A stretch of 64,000 nucleotides of DNA. Source: Actinomycetospora chibensis. Its GTDB lineage: Bacteria; Actinomycetota; Actinomycetes; Mycobacteriales; Pseudonocardiaceae. The notes beneath the pieces are model-generated. The model saw only the letters and a program-made list of their open reading frames with translations. It did not search any database and had not been told where the DNA came from. The position numbers and the translations under genes were made by a program. Within the stretch, counting starts at the first letter, position 1. Every line of letters starts with the position of its first letter. Below, in pieces: positions 17,847 to 27,867 of this stretch. The stretch covers positions 124,001-188,000 of the forward strand of contig NZ_JAQZAM010000009.1 of assembly GCF_028737215.1 (NCBI RefSeq), read 5' to 3'.

Positions 17847-18482
17847 TCAGCCTCGAACCGGACGACACCGACCCGCGAGGACGCCCAGACCCGGCCCCTC
17901 CAGCTCGTCGAGCGCATCGGGTCGCCCGGCTGCCGCCATGAGCAGCGCCTCGCCGGGCCCCTGGACCTCGGTGCCGCGTCCGGAGGACCAGTCGAGGTCG
18001 GTGGCGACGAGACGCAGGCCGCGGGTGCGCACGAAGGCCCGGACCGGCGGTGCGACCATCGCGAAGTCGAGGACCGCCCGCAGACGTTCGGGCGGGATCT
18101 CGCGCGGGAGGCCGAGCGGGCGGCGGATGTCCTGCTGGTGGATCGCCCCGTCGGTGAGCGCGATCCGGCCGCCGAAGCGCGACGGGAGACCCGCCGGCGT
18201 CTCGTACCGGCGCACCAGGTCGAGCAACCCCCACGGTTCGAGGTCGCGCAGGTCGTCGACCACGCGCTGGTTCGCGCGGTCCGGGGAGAGCCCCGCGCCC
18301 GCCATGGCCCGCACGAAGCCGGTCATGCCCTCGAGGTCGTAGCCGATGACGTGCGCGACGACGTCGCGGACCCGCCACGCGGTGCACAGCGTCGGGGCGT
18401 CCCACTGCTCGGGCGTGAGGGTCGCGAGGAACGCGGCGAACTCCGCCCGCTCCTCGCGGGCCAGAGCGCGGGTGTCGGCCAT
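17847..18482 (-). CDS. Maleylpyruvate isomerase-type mycothiol-dependent protein (TIGR03083 family)
   Basis: 211 residues from ATG 18480-18482. The N-terminal helix bundle (REERAEFAAFLATLTPEQW, TLCTAWRVRDVVAHVIGYD) and the later ALTDGAIHQQDIRRPLG carry the His residues that bind metal in the DinB/MDMPI superfamily. Such proteins use mycothiol or act as small-molecule isomerases or transferases. The substrate is unknown. It lies opposite a DUF1330 gene with a 45-bp gap, so the two may share a control region. Confidence 0.8.
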   Translation of the reverse strand: MADTRALAREERAEFAAFLATLTPEQWDAPTLCTAWRVRDVVAHVIGYDLEGMTGFVRAMAGAGLSPDRANQRVVDDLRDLEPWGLLDLVRRYETPAGLPSRFGGRIALTDGAIHQQDIRRPLGLPREIPPERLRAVLDFAMVAPPVRAFVRTRGLRLVATDLDWSSGRGTEVQGPGEALLMAAAGRPDALDELEGPGLGVLAGRCRPVRG

Positions 18483-18527
18483 GGCCTGGGATCGTCCCCT
18501 CCTGTCGCCCAGAAGAGGAGCCCCCGG

Positions 18528-18827
18528 ATGGCCGTCGCCTACTGGATCAACTACTTCACCGCCGTGCACGACCAGGAGAAGGTCGCGGCCTACGCCGCAC
18601 TCGCCGGGCCCGCGATCACGCAGGCCGGCGGGCGCTTCCTGGCGCGCGGCCCCGCGGCCGCCGTCTTCGAGGGCGCCGGGACGGTGCAGCGCACCACGCT
18701 CATCGCGTTCCCGGACGCCGACGCCGCGGTGGCCGCGTACCACTCCCCCGCCTACCAGGAGGCCCTGCGCGCCCTCGGCGACGGCGCGGAGCGGGAGATC
18801 CGGATCGTGGAGGGGCTCCCCGACTAA
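18528..18827 (+). CDS. DUF1330 family protein
   Basis: 99 residues from ATG 18528, with AGAAGAGGAG upstream. The sequence AYWINYFTAVHDQEKVAAY to EREIRIVEGLPD is the full single ferredoxin-like (dimeric alpha-beta barrel) DUF1330 domain. The family has no established reaction; members are small cytoplasmic dimers. Its stop overlaps the stop of the convergent SDR gene. Confidence 0.85.
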   Translation: MAVAYWINYFTAVHDQEKVAAYAALAGPAITQAGGRFLARGPAAAVFEGAGTVQRTTLIAFPDADAAVAAYHSPAYQEALRALGDGAEREIRIVEGLPD

Positions 18828-19587
18828 CCGCCGCCGACCGCCGACTGCAGCCGGCGCATCCCGGCGAGCCAGCGCTCGTAGTCCTCGCCCTTGCGCCGGA
18901 AGTAGGTGAGCACCTCGGGGTGCGGCAGGACGAGGAACTCCTCGCGTCCGATCCCCTCGACGACGGCCGCGGCGACGGCCTCGGGCGTGAGCACCTCGCC
19001 CGCCGCCTTCACCGTCCCCGTGGCCAATGCGCCCATGCCGTCCGGGTCGGTCTCGAGCATCGGCGTCGCCACGCCCATCGGGCAGACGGTGCTGACGCGG
19101 ACACCGCGCGAACCGTAGGTGACCGAGAGCCACTCGGCGAACGCCACCGCCGCGTGCTTGCTCACCGCGTAGGGCGCCGAGCCGATCTGGGTCAGCAGCC
19201 CGGCCGCCGACGCCGTCGAGACGAAGTAGCCCTCGCCGCGCTCCAGCCACCCGGGCAGGAGCAGTCTCGCGGCGGTGATGTGGGCGCGCAGGTTGACGTC
19301 GAGCACCGTGTCCCACACGGCATCGGGGGTCTCGACGGGGTCCGTGCCGGCGCCGACGCCCGCGTTCGCGAGGTAGACGTCGACCGGGCCCACCTCGTCC
19401 AGCAGCGCGGCGGTCGCGTCGGCGTCGGTGACGTCGAGGGCGCGGGACTCCGCGGCGCCCTCGACGTCCGGGGCGTCGCGGTCGGTGGCCACCACGCGGG
19501 CGCCGGCCTCGGCGAGCGCGGCGACGAGCGCCCGCCCGATCCCCCCGCCGGCCCCGGTGACGACGGCCGTGCGATCACGCAGCTCCA

Positions 19588-19588
<1 letters not shown>
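18824..19588 (-). CDS. Short-chain dehydrogenase/reductase
   Basis: 254 residues from GTG 19586-19588. Classical SDR: nucleotide site VTGAGGGIGRAL, NAG motif (YLANAGVGAG), catalytic Ser in FVSTASAAG, and Tyr/Lys in PYAVSKHAA. The acidic residue after beta-2 (VVATDRDAPDV) suggests NAD rather than NADP. Its start overlaps the stop of the upstream thiolase, so the pair is translationally coupled and may act in acyl-CoA or hydroxy-acid breakdown. The substrate is not identifiable. Confidence 0.88.
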
Positions 19589-20754
<1,166 letters not shown>

Positions 20755-20813
20755 GGGGGATCTGCTGACGCCCAGTGTCAGCGTGGCCCCAGGCCGACAC
20801 CAGAGGTCTCGCG

Positions 20814-21659
20814 TCACCCCGCGGCGCGGGCCTCGCGCACCAGGCGCCGGGCGCGGGCGATCTCCGGCGGGGCGGGGATGTCGGGGAGCAGGTCCGACGC
20901 GGTCCGGAGGGCCTTGAGGGCGAGGGTCACGCCGACGTCGGTCGTCGGCAGACCCGGGAGGCCGTACATCCGGCGCGCCCACCGGGGCAGGGTCGTGAAC
21001 GAGATCGCGGCGATGGAGGAGAGCGCGAGCGCGATCCCCGTCGGGGCGCTCGGCTGCGGCGTGAGCAGGCCGCCCACGCCACGACGCGCCTCGTCGGTGA
21101 GCGCCAGCTCGGGGCGCACGCGGTCGAAGTAGGTGGCGAGCTCGGCCCGCGACGCCGGCACGATCGCGGGGTCGAGGCCCACCACCTGGGCCGCGCGCAC
21201 GCTCTCCGCGACGTAGGTGTCCGCCTCGGCGTCGTCGACCACCCCGGCCCGGCGGGCCACGTCGACGTACGAGTCGATCTCGGCGTTGTGCACCCAGAGC
21301 AGGTTCTCCGGATCGTCGAGGGCGAACGACGTGCCGTCCGGCGCGCGGCCCTTCAAGGTCGCGTGCATCCGCCGCACCCGCGCTCCGGCGGCCTCGACGT
21401 CGTCGTGGGTGCCGAAGGTGCGGGTGCCGACGAAGCCGACCGTGCGCTGGAAGCGCGGCCAGGCCTTCTTCGGGTCGAACAGCGCGGAGTTCTGGAACGT
21501 CCCGCGCATCACCCGGGGGTGCAACGACTGCAGCAGCAGCGCCCGCATCCCCGCGACCCACAGCACGGGCTCCAGCTGGACCCGCCACGTCACCGACGAC
21601 GGGCCGAACAGGCCGTCGTCGATCTCGTCCGTGCCCGTGCTCACGACATCCACCGCCAT
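20814..21659 (-). CDS. DUF2236 (MpaB-like) oxygenase family protein
   Basis: 281 residues from ATG 21657-21659. An all-helical protein with the family pattern LQSLHPRVMRGTFQNS, then RTFGTHDDVEAAGARVRRMH and LLWVHNAEIDSY. The His and Asp residues here correspond to haem-contact positions of MpaB/latex-clearing-type oxygenases. In actinobacteria such genes are common near lipid metabolism genes. The exact reaction is unknown. It is transcribed in the same direction as the thiolase, 59 bp upstream of it. Confidence 0.8.
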   Translation of the reverse strand: MAVDVVSTGTDEIDDGLFGPSSVTWRVQLEPVLWVAGMRALLLQSLHPRVMRGTFQNSALFDPKKAWPRFQRTVGFVGTRTFGTHDDVEAAGARVRRMHATLKGRAPDGTSFALDDPENLLWVHNAEIDSYVDVARRAGVVDDAEADTYVAESVRAAQVVGLDPAIVPASRAELATYFDRVRPELALTDEARRGVGGLLTPQPSAPTGIALALSSIAAISFTTLPRWARRMYGLPGLPTTDVGVTLALKALRTASDLLPDIPAPPEIARARRLVREARAAG

Positions 21660-21728
21660 ACCGCTGGGGTCACCGATCCCGGTGGGTCCAACCTCGTTCG
21701 TGGCGCGTTCGACGCCGCGTCCCGCGGG

Positions 21729-22253
21729 TCAGTCCCGCGCGAGCCTCGCCGCCTTCTTCTCCACCTTCGCCTCCGCCTGCGCCGCGCGCTTCTCGGCCTT
21801 GCGCACCGCCTTCTCGGCGTTCTTCGCCGCCTTCTTCTCCGCGCGCCGGTGGCCGTTGCCCAGCACGAGTGCGACGCCGATGCCCAGCATCCAGATGTCC
21901 TTGGCGATGGGCGTGCCCTGCTGGGTCGGACGCAGGTTCCCGTCGTGCATCCCCGGCGTCCGCAGGTAGAGCCCGAGCATCCCCGCGGAGAAGCCGGTCA
22001 GCGCGGCGCCTGCGAGGCGGCCGGGAACGAACGGCGCGAGCAGGGTGGCGCCGACGGCCATCTCGCCCACGGAGAGGGCCTTGAGGAACGTGGGCGGGTC
22101 CATGTCCTTGAGGAACGGGTAGGTGCCCGACGCGAAGCCGTGCAGCCCGGCCGCGGTCTCCTCGTCGCCGGACCACTTCTGGAGGCCGGAGTTGAGGATG
22201 AAGGCACCGGTGGCGAGACGCTGCGGCACCTGGGCGAGGTCGACAGAGGTCAT
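21729..22253 (-). CDS. DoxX-like membrane protein with Ala/Lys-rich tail
   Basis: 174 residues from ATG 22251-22253. Four hydrophobic segments occupy residues 10-125. From about residue 130 there is a charged helix of KKA/KA repeats (HRRAEKKAAKNAEKAVRK), likely a coiled coil or nucleic-acid-contacting tail. The membrane part resembles DoxX/MauE-type proteins. No function can be assigned. It stands alone, read toward the DUF2236 gene. Confidence 0.65.
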   Translation of the reverse strand: MTSVDLAQVPQRLATGAFILNSGLQKWSGDEETAAGLHGFASGTYPFLKDMDPPTFLKALSVGEMAVGATLLAPFVPGRLAGAALTGFSAGMLGLYLRTPGMHDGNLRPTQQGTPIAKDIWMLGIGVALVLGNGHRRAEKKAAKNAEKAVRKAEKRAAQAEAKVEKKAARLARD

Positions 22254-22345
22254 GATGCGATCGTCCGCCCGTGGCTCCTCGCGCGCCAACAGGGGGTCGC
22301 TCCCGCTAGTCTCCCGCGCGTGTCCGCCGCGGACCCGGACCCCCG

Positions 22346-23116
22346 ATGACCATGCTGCCGATCTGGGTGCTGTTCGTCCTGCTCGTGGTCGTGGTCCCGC
22401 TGCTGGTCACCGGCATCCAGGTGCTCGTGCGCCGGCAGTGGCCCCACCTCGCCGAGGGCGAGCACAACGACGTCGCGGGCTATCTCATCGCGATCGTGGG
22501 CGTCATCTACGCCGTGCTCCTGGCGTTCGTCGTCGTCGTCACGTGGCAGCAGTTCAGCGCTGCGTCGAGCACCGTCGGGCAGGAGGCGAGCGCCCTGCGT
22601 GGGCTCTACCGCGAGACCGTCGCGTTCCCCCCGGAGGTCCGTGAGCGCGTCCAGGCCGACGTGCGCGACTACGCCGCGGCCGTGGTGGCGTACGAGTGGC
22701 CGGCGATGAGCCGGGGCGAACCCGGGTCCCCGGCGGTCGCGGCGGTGCTCGACCGCACCGCGGAGCACCTCGCCACCCTGCCGGCCGATACGGCCATCCA
22801 GCAGGCGTACGTCGCGGTCGAGGCCGACCGTTTCGCCGACGTCCTCTCGTTCCGCTCGCAGCGCCTCGACTTTGTCGGACAGGGGCTCCCCGGTGTCCTG
22901 TGGGTCGCGCTGGTCCTCGGCGGCGTGGTCACGATCAGCTTCGGGATGATCTTCGGCTTGCGCAGCACGGCCCTGCACCTGTTCATGACGGGCAGCCTCG
23001 CGGCGACGATCGGCGTGCTCCTGTTCGTCGCGATCGCGATCGACCAGCCGTTCCGCGGTGACGTCGCCGTGCAGCCCGCGCCCCTGGAGCGTGTGTTGTC
23101 CGACTTCTCGCGCTGA
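22346..23116 (+). CDS. DUF4239 (bestrophin-like) membrane protein
   Basis: 256 residues from ATG 22346. There are two N-terminal membrane helices (LFVLLVVVVPLLVTGIQVLV; a second at about 46-68), a soluble central helical region with EASALRGLYRET, and two C-terminal helices (about 180-235). This is the DUF4239 layout, distantly related to bestrophin channels. Ion conduction is not shown. The end is 4 bp from the stop of the convergent sirtuin. Confidence 0.8.
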   Translation: MTMLPIWVLFVLLVVVVPLLVTGIQVLVRRQWPHLAEGEHNDVAGYLIAIVGVIYAVLLAFVVVVTWQQFSAASSTVGQEASALRGLYRETVAFPPEVRERVQADVRDYAAAVVAYEWPAMSRGEPGSPAVAAVLDRTAEHLATLPADTAIQQAYVAVEADRFADVLSFRSQRLDFVGQGLPGVLWVALVLGGVVTISFGMIFGLRSTALHLFMTGSLAATIGVLLFVAIAIDQPFRGDVAVQPAPLERVLSDFSR

Positions 23117-23119
23117 CGA

Positions 23120-23902
23120 TCAGTCGGGCGGACCGGGTACCAGCCGCGGGAGGATCTCGCCGGCACCGCCGCGCAGCACCACGGTCGCGACGTCGTCGTA
23201 GGGCGTCGGCTCGGCGTTGACGATGACCACCGCGGCGCCGGCGGCCGCGGCGAGGTCGACGACCCCGGCCGCCGGGTGCACGCCCAGCGACGTCCCGACG
23301 GCGAGCAGAACGTCGGTGTCGACCGCGGCCCGCCGGGCCCGCATCAGCACGCCGGCGTCGAGCTCCTGGCCGAACGAGATGGTCGCCGATTTGAGGACGC
23401 CGCCGCAGTGCCGGCAGGGCGGGTCCTCCTCGCCGGCGGCGACGCGGGCGAGCGTGTCGGCCATCGGCGCGCGGGTACCGCAGGACAGGCACTCGGTGTA
23501 GTGCATCGTCCCGTGCAGCTCGACGACGAGCTCGGGCGACGACCCGGCCGCCTGGTGCAGCTCGTCGATGTTCTGGGTCAGCAGCGCGAGCAGCCGGCCG
23601 GAGCGCTCGAGGTCGACCAGCGCCGCGTGCGCGGGGCCGGGGCGCGCGGTCCAGACGGGGTGGGTGGCGCGCTGCCGCCAGGCCTCGCGCCGTACCTCGG
23701 GGTGGGAGACGTAGGCCTGGAGCGACGAGAGACGCTCGGCCGCGGGGTTGAGCGTCCACACGCCCTGCGGCCCGCGGAAGTCCGGGATGCCCGAGTCGGT
23801 GGACACCCCCGCGCCGCTGAGCACGGTCACGCGCCGGGCGCGGGCGACGAGCTCCGCCGCGTGCGCCACATCCCGGTCCGGAGAGTCGTCACGCATGCGC
23901 AC
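23120..23902 (-). CDS. Sir2-family NAD-dependent protein deacylase
   Basis: 260 residues from ATG 23900-23902; a second ATG two codons later is possible. Sirtuin hallmarks: GAGVSTDSGIPDFRG, TQNIDELHQAAG, and the catalytic His in ELHGTMHYTECLSC. Four zinc cysteines occur in two CxxC pairs (CLSC, CRHC). The end binds the NAD ribose (VGTSLGVHPAAG). It removes acyl groups from lysines in the cytoplasm. The Tyr/Arg pair of desuccinylases is not evident, so deacetylation is the first guess. Confidence 0.9.
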   Translation of the reverse strand: MRMRDDSPDRDVAHAAELVARARRVTVLSGAGVSTDSGIPDFRGPQGVWTLNPAAERLSSLQAYVSHPEVRREAWRQRATHPVWTARPGPAHAALVDLERSGRLLALLTQNIDELHQAAGSSPELVVELHGTMHYTECLSCGTRAPMADTLARVAAGEEDPPCRHCGGVLKSATISFGQELDAGVLMRARRAAVDTDVLLAVGTSLGVHPAAGVVDLAAAAGAAVVIVNAEPTPYDDVATVVLRGGAGEILPRLVPGPPD

Positions 23903-23995
23903 ACGGTCGCATGTTCGCTGGATCGGGTGACGTGTGTAACGCGCGCATGATTCACCCCGACCTCACCCGTGCGGCGTCGCGAGCACCTCCGGGTG

Positions 23996-24592
23996 ATGGA
24001 ACCCCCGGCTCCCGCCGCGGAGTGGAGGGGTGTCGTGGGGACCCACCGCAACACGTCGTCTCGAGTCATCGGTGTGCACAGCCTCCCGACGGCCGTCATC
24101 TCGCTGGTCCAGGAGCAGGCCGAGGTCCGCGGGCTCGTCCGCGACCCGCTGCCGGAGGTCACGCACGCGGTGCGCACCGACGACGTCGTCGAGTCCGGCC
24201 GGTGGTTCGGCCGCAGCCGCACGCGTCGGCGCACCGTCGAGCTGCTGCTCACCCCGGACGTCCTCGTGGTGACCGACCGCGACCCCGACCGGGAGGGCCC
24301 CGACCCCGACGCCCAGGTGACCTTCCACCGGGTGCACCAGCTCGAGGTGACCGCCGTGGACGTCCCGGAGCCGGGCCTGAGCCTGCTCAGCACGCCCGTC
24401 GGCTCGACGGAGCGCAGCTCCCGGCACGTGCCGTCGGACGGTGGCCCGGAGGTGGCCCGCTTCCACGGCGCCGTCCTCGAGGCCGCCGAGCGCTCGCGCC
24501 GCGTCGCCGAGGTGGCCCCGTCCGCCGTCCCGTCGTCGCGTGTGCCCTCGGACGCGGAGTCGGTGGGCTCGTACTCGCGCGAGCTGTTCTGA
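23996..24592 (+). CDS. Hypothetical protein (PH-like beta-rich)
   Basis: About 198 residues from ATG 23996; GTG 23969 would add nine. The middle (RRTVELLLTPDVLVVTDRDP, FHRVHQLEVTAVDVPE) alternates short beta strands, as in bacterial PH-like domains. The tail is Ser/Pro/Arg-rich and probably disordered. No signal peptide or membrane helix is seen. Not recognised. Codon use is normal for the chromosome. Confidence 0.55.
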   Translation: MEPPAPAAEWRGVVGTHRNTSSRVIGVHSLPTAVISLVQEQAEVRGLVRDPLPEVTHAVRTDDVVESGRWFGRSRTRRRTVELLLTPDVLVVTDRDPDREGPDPDAQVTFHRVHQLEVTAVDVPEPGLSLLSTPVGSTERSSRHVPSDGGPEVARFHGAVLEAAERSRRVAEVAPSAVPSSRVPSDAESVGSYSRELF

Positions 24593-24666
24593 CCCGTCGG
24601 GCCCCGTCGGGACGACACGAGGCGAGACGTCGCGTGAGCGGTGACGGCCCCGCCGGTGCTGTCTGC

Positions 24667-25089
24667 TCAACCCTCGGCGAGGCCGCCCCGACCGTCGGGC
24701 GTCGGCCGACGGCCGACGGGCATTTCCCGATCCGTCCCGGTGCCGAAACGGGTCGGGCGCCCACAGTCCCTGCGCTCGGCGACACCCAGGGCGTCGTCGA
24801 TCCGGAGCACGAGGCTCAGCGACCGCTCGGTGCCGATCTCGATGAGGTCGTCCCGCAGGCTCGACGCGTAGGAGCGGATCGAGGCGGACGGGGTGGGCGC
24901 GCCGTCGCCGAGGTCCACGAGGACCGCGGCCTCGTGGCGGATCCGGCCGACGCGCGCGACGTCCGGGTCGTCCGCGCCCCCTTCGTCGGTCCAGTGCAGG
25001 ACCGCGCGGGCGGCGCCCCGGAGGCGCGCGGTGGCCGATACGCCGGGCTCGGCGTTGACGTGGGGTTCGGCGTGCTGGGAGGTGCTCAT
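24667..25089 (-). CDS. Hypothetical protein, coupled to STAS gene
   Basis: 140 residues from ATG 25087-25089, overlapping the stop of the STAS gene (ATGA). The middle is an ordered, acidic segment (VGRIRHEAAVLVDLGDG, SIRSYASSLRDDLIEIGTE) and the end is a basic Gly/Pro/Arg tail. No known domain is recognised. Coupling to a STAS protein suggests a part in a partner-switch or regulatory complex, by position only. Confidence 0.55.
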   Translation of the reverse strand: MSTSQHAEPHVNAEPGVSATARLRGAARAVLHWTDEGGADDPDVARVGRIRHEAAVLVDLGDGAPTPSASIRSYASSLRDDLIEIGTERSLSLVLRIDDALGVAERRDCGRPTRFGTGTDREMPVGRRPTPDGRGGLAEG

Positions 25090-25478
25090 CGCTCACTTCC
25101 GGGGAAGGTGCCGGCCGCGATCTCCGGGTCGGCCGGTGCACAGCAGAGTGCACGCACGGAGTCGCCGAGGTCCTCGGCATCGGACGGCGCGGCCGTGCTC
25201 AGCAGGGCCGTGAACTGGCCGGGATGCGCCCCGGCCAGCGAGACCGCGAGACCGGTGGCCCCCGTGGAGAGGGCCTGAAGACCGTCGAGGGCGGCCCTGT
25301 GACACTCGGTCACGCCGGCCATGTCGATGTGGAGCCTGGTCTGCCCGCTCCCGTACAGCAGCCGGCAGTAGTCCAGGAGGCTGTTCGTCCCGGCCGCGTC
25401 GAGCGGGCCGGCGAGGACGAGCGTGCGCGGAGTGTGTGCGTACACGGAACGAGCCGGACCCCCTCGACGAGCGTTCAC
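25086..25478 (-). CDS. STAS-domain protein (anti-sigma factor antagonist-like)
   Basis: 130 residues. The domain LVLAGPLDAAGTNSLLDYCR to GLAVSLAGAHPGQF has the STAS beta-alpha order. The usual phosphorylated Ser region (normally D-x-S-G-L) reads HRAALDGLQAL here, so the Ser is missing and partner switching may be altered. It lies first in a two-gene unit with the gene at 24667. No anti-sigma kinase or sigma gene is adjacent. Confidence 0.65.
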   Translation of the reverse strand: MNARRGGPARSVYAHTPRTLVLAGPLDAAGTNSLLDYCRLLYGSGQTRLHIDMAGVTECHRAALDGLQALSTGATGLAVSLAGAHPGQFTALLSTAAPSDAEDLGDSVRALCCAPADPEIAAGTFPGSER

Positions 25479-25596
25479 CGCGCCCTGGGGCGCGCGTGTC
25501 GTGCCGTTCGGCGGGGTCCGAGCCGAGGTGTGTCCGGACAGCCTCGCGCAGCGCCGTGGATTGGTCCAGCCTTCGCAGGAGTGGCGGACACGCGGC

Positions 25597-26508
25597 TCAC
25601 CCGTCGTCGGCTCGACGCACGATCCGGTCGAGGACCAGGGCCAGTGCGGGCCAGCCGGCGCGTCCGCGGCGGGTCACCGCGTAGGCGCGCAACCGGACGC
25701 CGGGTCCGGTCAGCGCGAGGACCTCGACGCCGGGCCGGGGACGACGGTCGCGCGGCAGGAGACCGACGCCGAGCCCGGCGAGGATGAGGTCCTCGACGAG
25801 CTCGAGACTGTCCGCCTCGTGGGCGAGGCGCGGCGCCACGCCGGCCATCGAGGCGAGGGTGCGCAGCACCTGTTCGTCGGCCCGGTTGCGGGAGTTGCCG
25901 ATCCAGTCCCGGTGGGCGAACGCCGCGACCACCTCGAGGGCGTCGAGGGCGCCGGCGGCGGGCGGCACCTCCGCGCTCGGGACCGCGAGCCCCCAGTCCG
26001 CCGACCACAGCGGGATCGCGGTCAGATCGGGGTCGAGCGCGGTGGGAGCAAGGTCGTAGTCGTAGGTCAGGGCGAGGTCGATCTCGTCGGCGGCGAGCAT
26101 CGCGTGCGCCTCGGCCGGCTCGTACTCGCGGATCGTCAGCGCCACCTGCGGGTGGGTCACGGCCAGGGCTGTGACGGTCGGGACCACCCCCCGCCGGACC
26201 GCCGTCGCGAACCCGGCCACGCGGACGACGCCGTGGGGCTCGGCGTCCGGGTCGAGATCGAGCTCGGCGGTCTCGACCGCGGCGAGGATCGAGCGGGCGT
26301 GCTCGGCCAGACGGCGACCTTCCGGGGTGAGCCGAGACCGGCGTCCTGCCGGCTCCACCAGGGCCGCGCCGACCTCCCGCGCCAGCGCCGCGATCTGCTG
26401 CGAGACCACCGACGTGCTCGTGCCCAGCATCTCCGCCACCACCCGCATCGAGCCGTGCCGCGCGAACTCGACGAGGTAGGGCAGGCGGCGGGTGTCCACA
26501 TCCGCCAT
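25597..26508 (-). CDS. LysR-family transcriptional regulator
   Basis: 303 residues from ATG 26506-26508. N-terminal winged helix (PYLVEFARHGSMRVVAEMLG, SVVSQQIAALAREVG), then a periplasmic-binding-like effector domain (about 90-300). It is divergent from an EamA transporter, with an inverted repeat at 26532-26552 in the gap. This is the classic arrangement in which a LysR protein controls the neighbouring exporter in response to the exported compound. Confidence 0.88.
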   Translation of the reverse strand: MADVDTRRLPYLVEFARHGSMRVVAEMLGTSTSVVSQQIAALAREVGAALVEPAGRRSRLTPEGRRLAEHARSILAAVETAELDLDPDAEPHGVVRVAGFATAVRRGVVPTVTALAVTHPQVALTIREYEPAEAHAMLAADEIDLALTYDYDLAPTALDPDLTAIPLWSADWGLAVPSAEVPPAAGALDALEVVAAFAHRDWIGNSRNRADEQVLRTLASMAGVAPRLAHEADSLELVEDLILAGLGVGLLPRDRRPRPGVEVLALTGPGVRLRAYAVTRRGRAGWPALALVLDRIVRRADDG

Positions 26509-26531
26509 CGTCCGTGACCTGCGGACGTTGT

Positions 26532-26552
26532 GTCCACGATCCTCACGTGGAC
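26532..26552. promoter_or_regulatory. Inverted repeat in LysR/EamA intergenic region
   Basis: GTCCACG (26532-26538) and CGTGGAC (26546-26552) are perfect complements with a 7-base spacer. It lies 24 bp from the LysR start and 32 bp before the preferred EamA start. It fits a LysR autoregulatory/activation site, although the usual T-N11-A core is not obvious. Confidence 0.45.
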
Positions 26553-26583
26553 GCGAACGATCGACTCGCTTTCACTGGTCGTC

Positions 26584-27486
26584 GTGGCCGCCCCGACCTC
26601 TCCGCTCGTCCTCCCGTCCTCGCCCCGCACCGGCGCTCTCATGGCGACGGGCTCGATGCTGTGCGTCCAGGTCGGGCTCGCCGCCTCCGTCGGCCTCTTC
26701 GACCGGATCGGGTCGACGGGCACCGCCGCGCTGCGCCTGCTCTGGGCCGGGCTCCTGCTCGCCGTGATCGCGCGTCCTCGGCCGTCGGCGTTCACCCGGT
26801 CCGGGGTCGCGGCCGCCGCCGCGCTCGGCACCGTGACCGCCGGCCTGACGATCCTGTTCACCGAAGCGCTCGCCCGTATCCCGCTGGGCACGGCGGCGGC
26901 GCTGGAGTTCCTCGGCCCGCTCGGAGTGGCGCTGCTCCGCGGCCGCGGACGGGCGCGCGGCTGGGCCCTGCTCGCCGCGCTCGGCGTCCTCCTGCTGACC
27001 AACCCCTGGCAGAGCGGCCTCGACCCGGCCGGCGTCGCCTTCGCCCTCGCCGCCGCGGCCTGCTGGGCGGGCTACATCCTGCTGACCCGGCGCGTGGGCG
27101 ACCAGGTCGCCGGCCTGACGGGGCTCGGGGTGTCGATGCCGGTGGCCGGGTTGGTCGCCACCATCGTCGCCGGGCCGAGCCTGGTGGGTTCGATCGAGAC
27201 CGGAGCGCTGGACCTGTCCGTGCTGCTCGCGGGCCTCGGGATCGCCGTGATGCTCCCCGTCGTGCCCTTCAGCCTCGAGCTCCTGGCCCTGCGCCGGCTG
27301 ACCACCGCCGCCTTCGGCACGCTGATGTGCCTCGAGCCCGCCATCGCCCTCGGCGTCGGCGTGCTCTTCCTGAGCCAGACACCGTCACCGGCCGCGGCGG
27401 CCGGCGTCGCGGCCGTCGTCCTCGCGGGGATCGGCGCGGAACGGGCCGGGGCGCGGCGGGCTCAGTTCTCCACGAGTGCGTCGTAG
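26584..27486 (+). CDS. EamA/RhtA-type transporter (DMT superfamily)
   Basis: 300 residues from GTG 26584. GTG 26530 lies inside the operator-like repeat, and ATG 26641 would cut into helix 1. About ten hydrophobic helices in two EamA halves are visible, with ALEFLGPLGVALL and FGTLMCLEPAIALGVG at the ends, as in RhtA (threonine/homoserine exporter). It likely exports a small metabolite or amino acid. The start codon is uncertain. Confidence 0.82.
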   Translation: MAAPTSPLVLPSSPRTGALMATGSMLCVQVGLAASVGLFDRIGSTGTAALRLLWAGLLLAVIARPRPSAFTRSGVAAAAALGTVTAGLTILFTEALARIPLGTAAALEFLGPLGVALLRGRGRARGWALLAALGVLLLTNPWQSGLDPAGVAFALAAAACWAGYILLTRRVGDQVAGLTGLGVSMPVAGLVATIVAGPSLVGSIETGALDLSVLLAGLGIAVMLPVVPFSLELLALRRLTTAAFGTLMCLEPAIALGVGVLFLSQTPSPAAAAGVAAVVLAGIGAERAGARRAQFSTSAS

Positions 27487-27665
27487 CCGAGCACGCTCGC
27501 GGCGCCCTCGAGGTAGGCCTGCCGGTACGCCGGCGGGATCCACTCGGCGGTCCGGAAGACGGCGAGCGCGGCGCTGTCGTAGATGTCGTCGAGGTGCACC
27601 TGGGCGGGGGCGCCGCTGTCGTCCTGCTCGCCCGGAGGCTGGGCGCCGTTCGGTGAGTCGGCCAC
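27462..27665 (-). CDS. Small hypothetical protein
   Basis: 67 residues from ATG 27663-27665. An acidic, Pro/Gln-rich N-terminus (MADSPNGAQPPGEQDDSG) precedes a compact C-terminal helix pair (LAVFRTAEWIPPAYRQAYLE, SVLGYDALVEN). Its stop lies inside the end of the EamA gene on the other strand. Not recognised. Confidence 0.55.
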   Translation of the reverse strand: MADSPNGAQPPGEQDDSGAPAQVHLDDIYDSAALAVFRTAEWIPPAYRQAYLEGAASVLGYDALVEN

Positions 27666-27738
27666 GAGAGACCAGGGTGCACGTGTCCCGCCCTGGGATC
27701 CACCTCACTACCGGTGTGTGTCGCGGCCCGTCTGAGGC

Positions 27739-27752
27739 AGCAAGCGCTTGCT
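27739..27752. promoter_or_regulatory. 14-bp perfect palindrome
   Basis: AGCAAGCGCTTGCT is fully self-complementary. It lies in the 460-bp gap before the antiporter gene and looks like a LacI/TetR-type half-site pair. No adjacent regulator of that type is seen. Confidence 0.35.
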
Positions 27753-27867
27753 CGCGACATCTACGGCAGGGTGAGGACGACGACGCCGCTGCGCCGTCCG
27801 ACACCGGCACCCCACGGTGGGTGCCCCGGGCCGGCACCACCGGAGGTCCCCCTCGCCGAGGTGTCGC

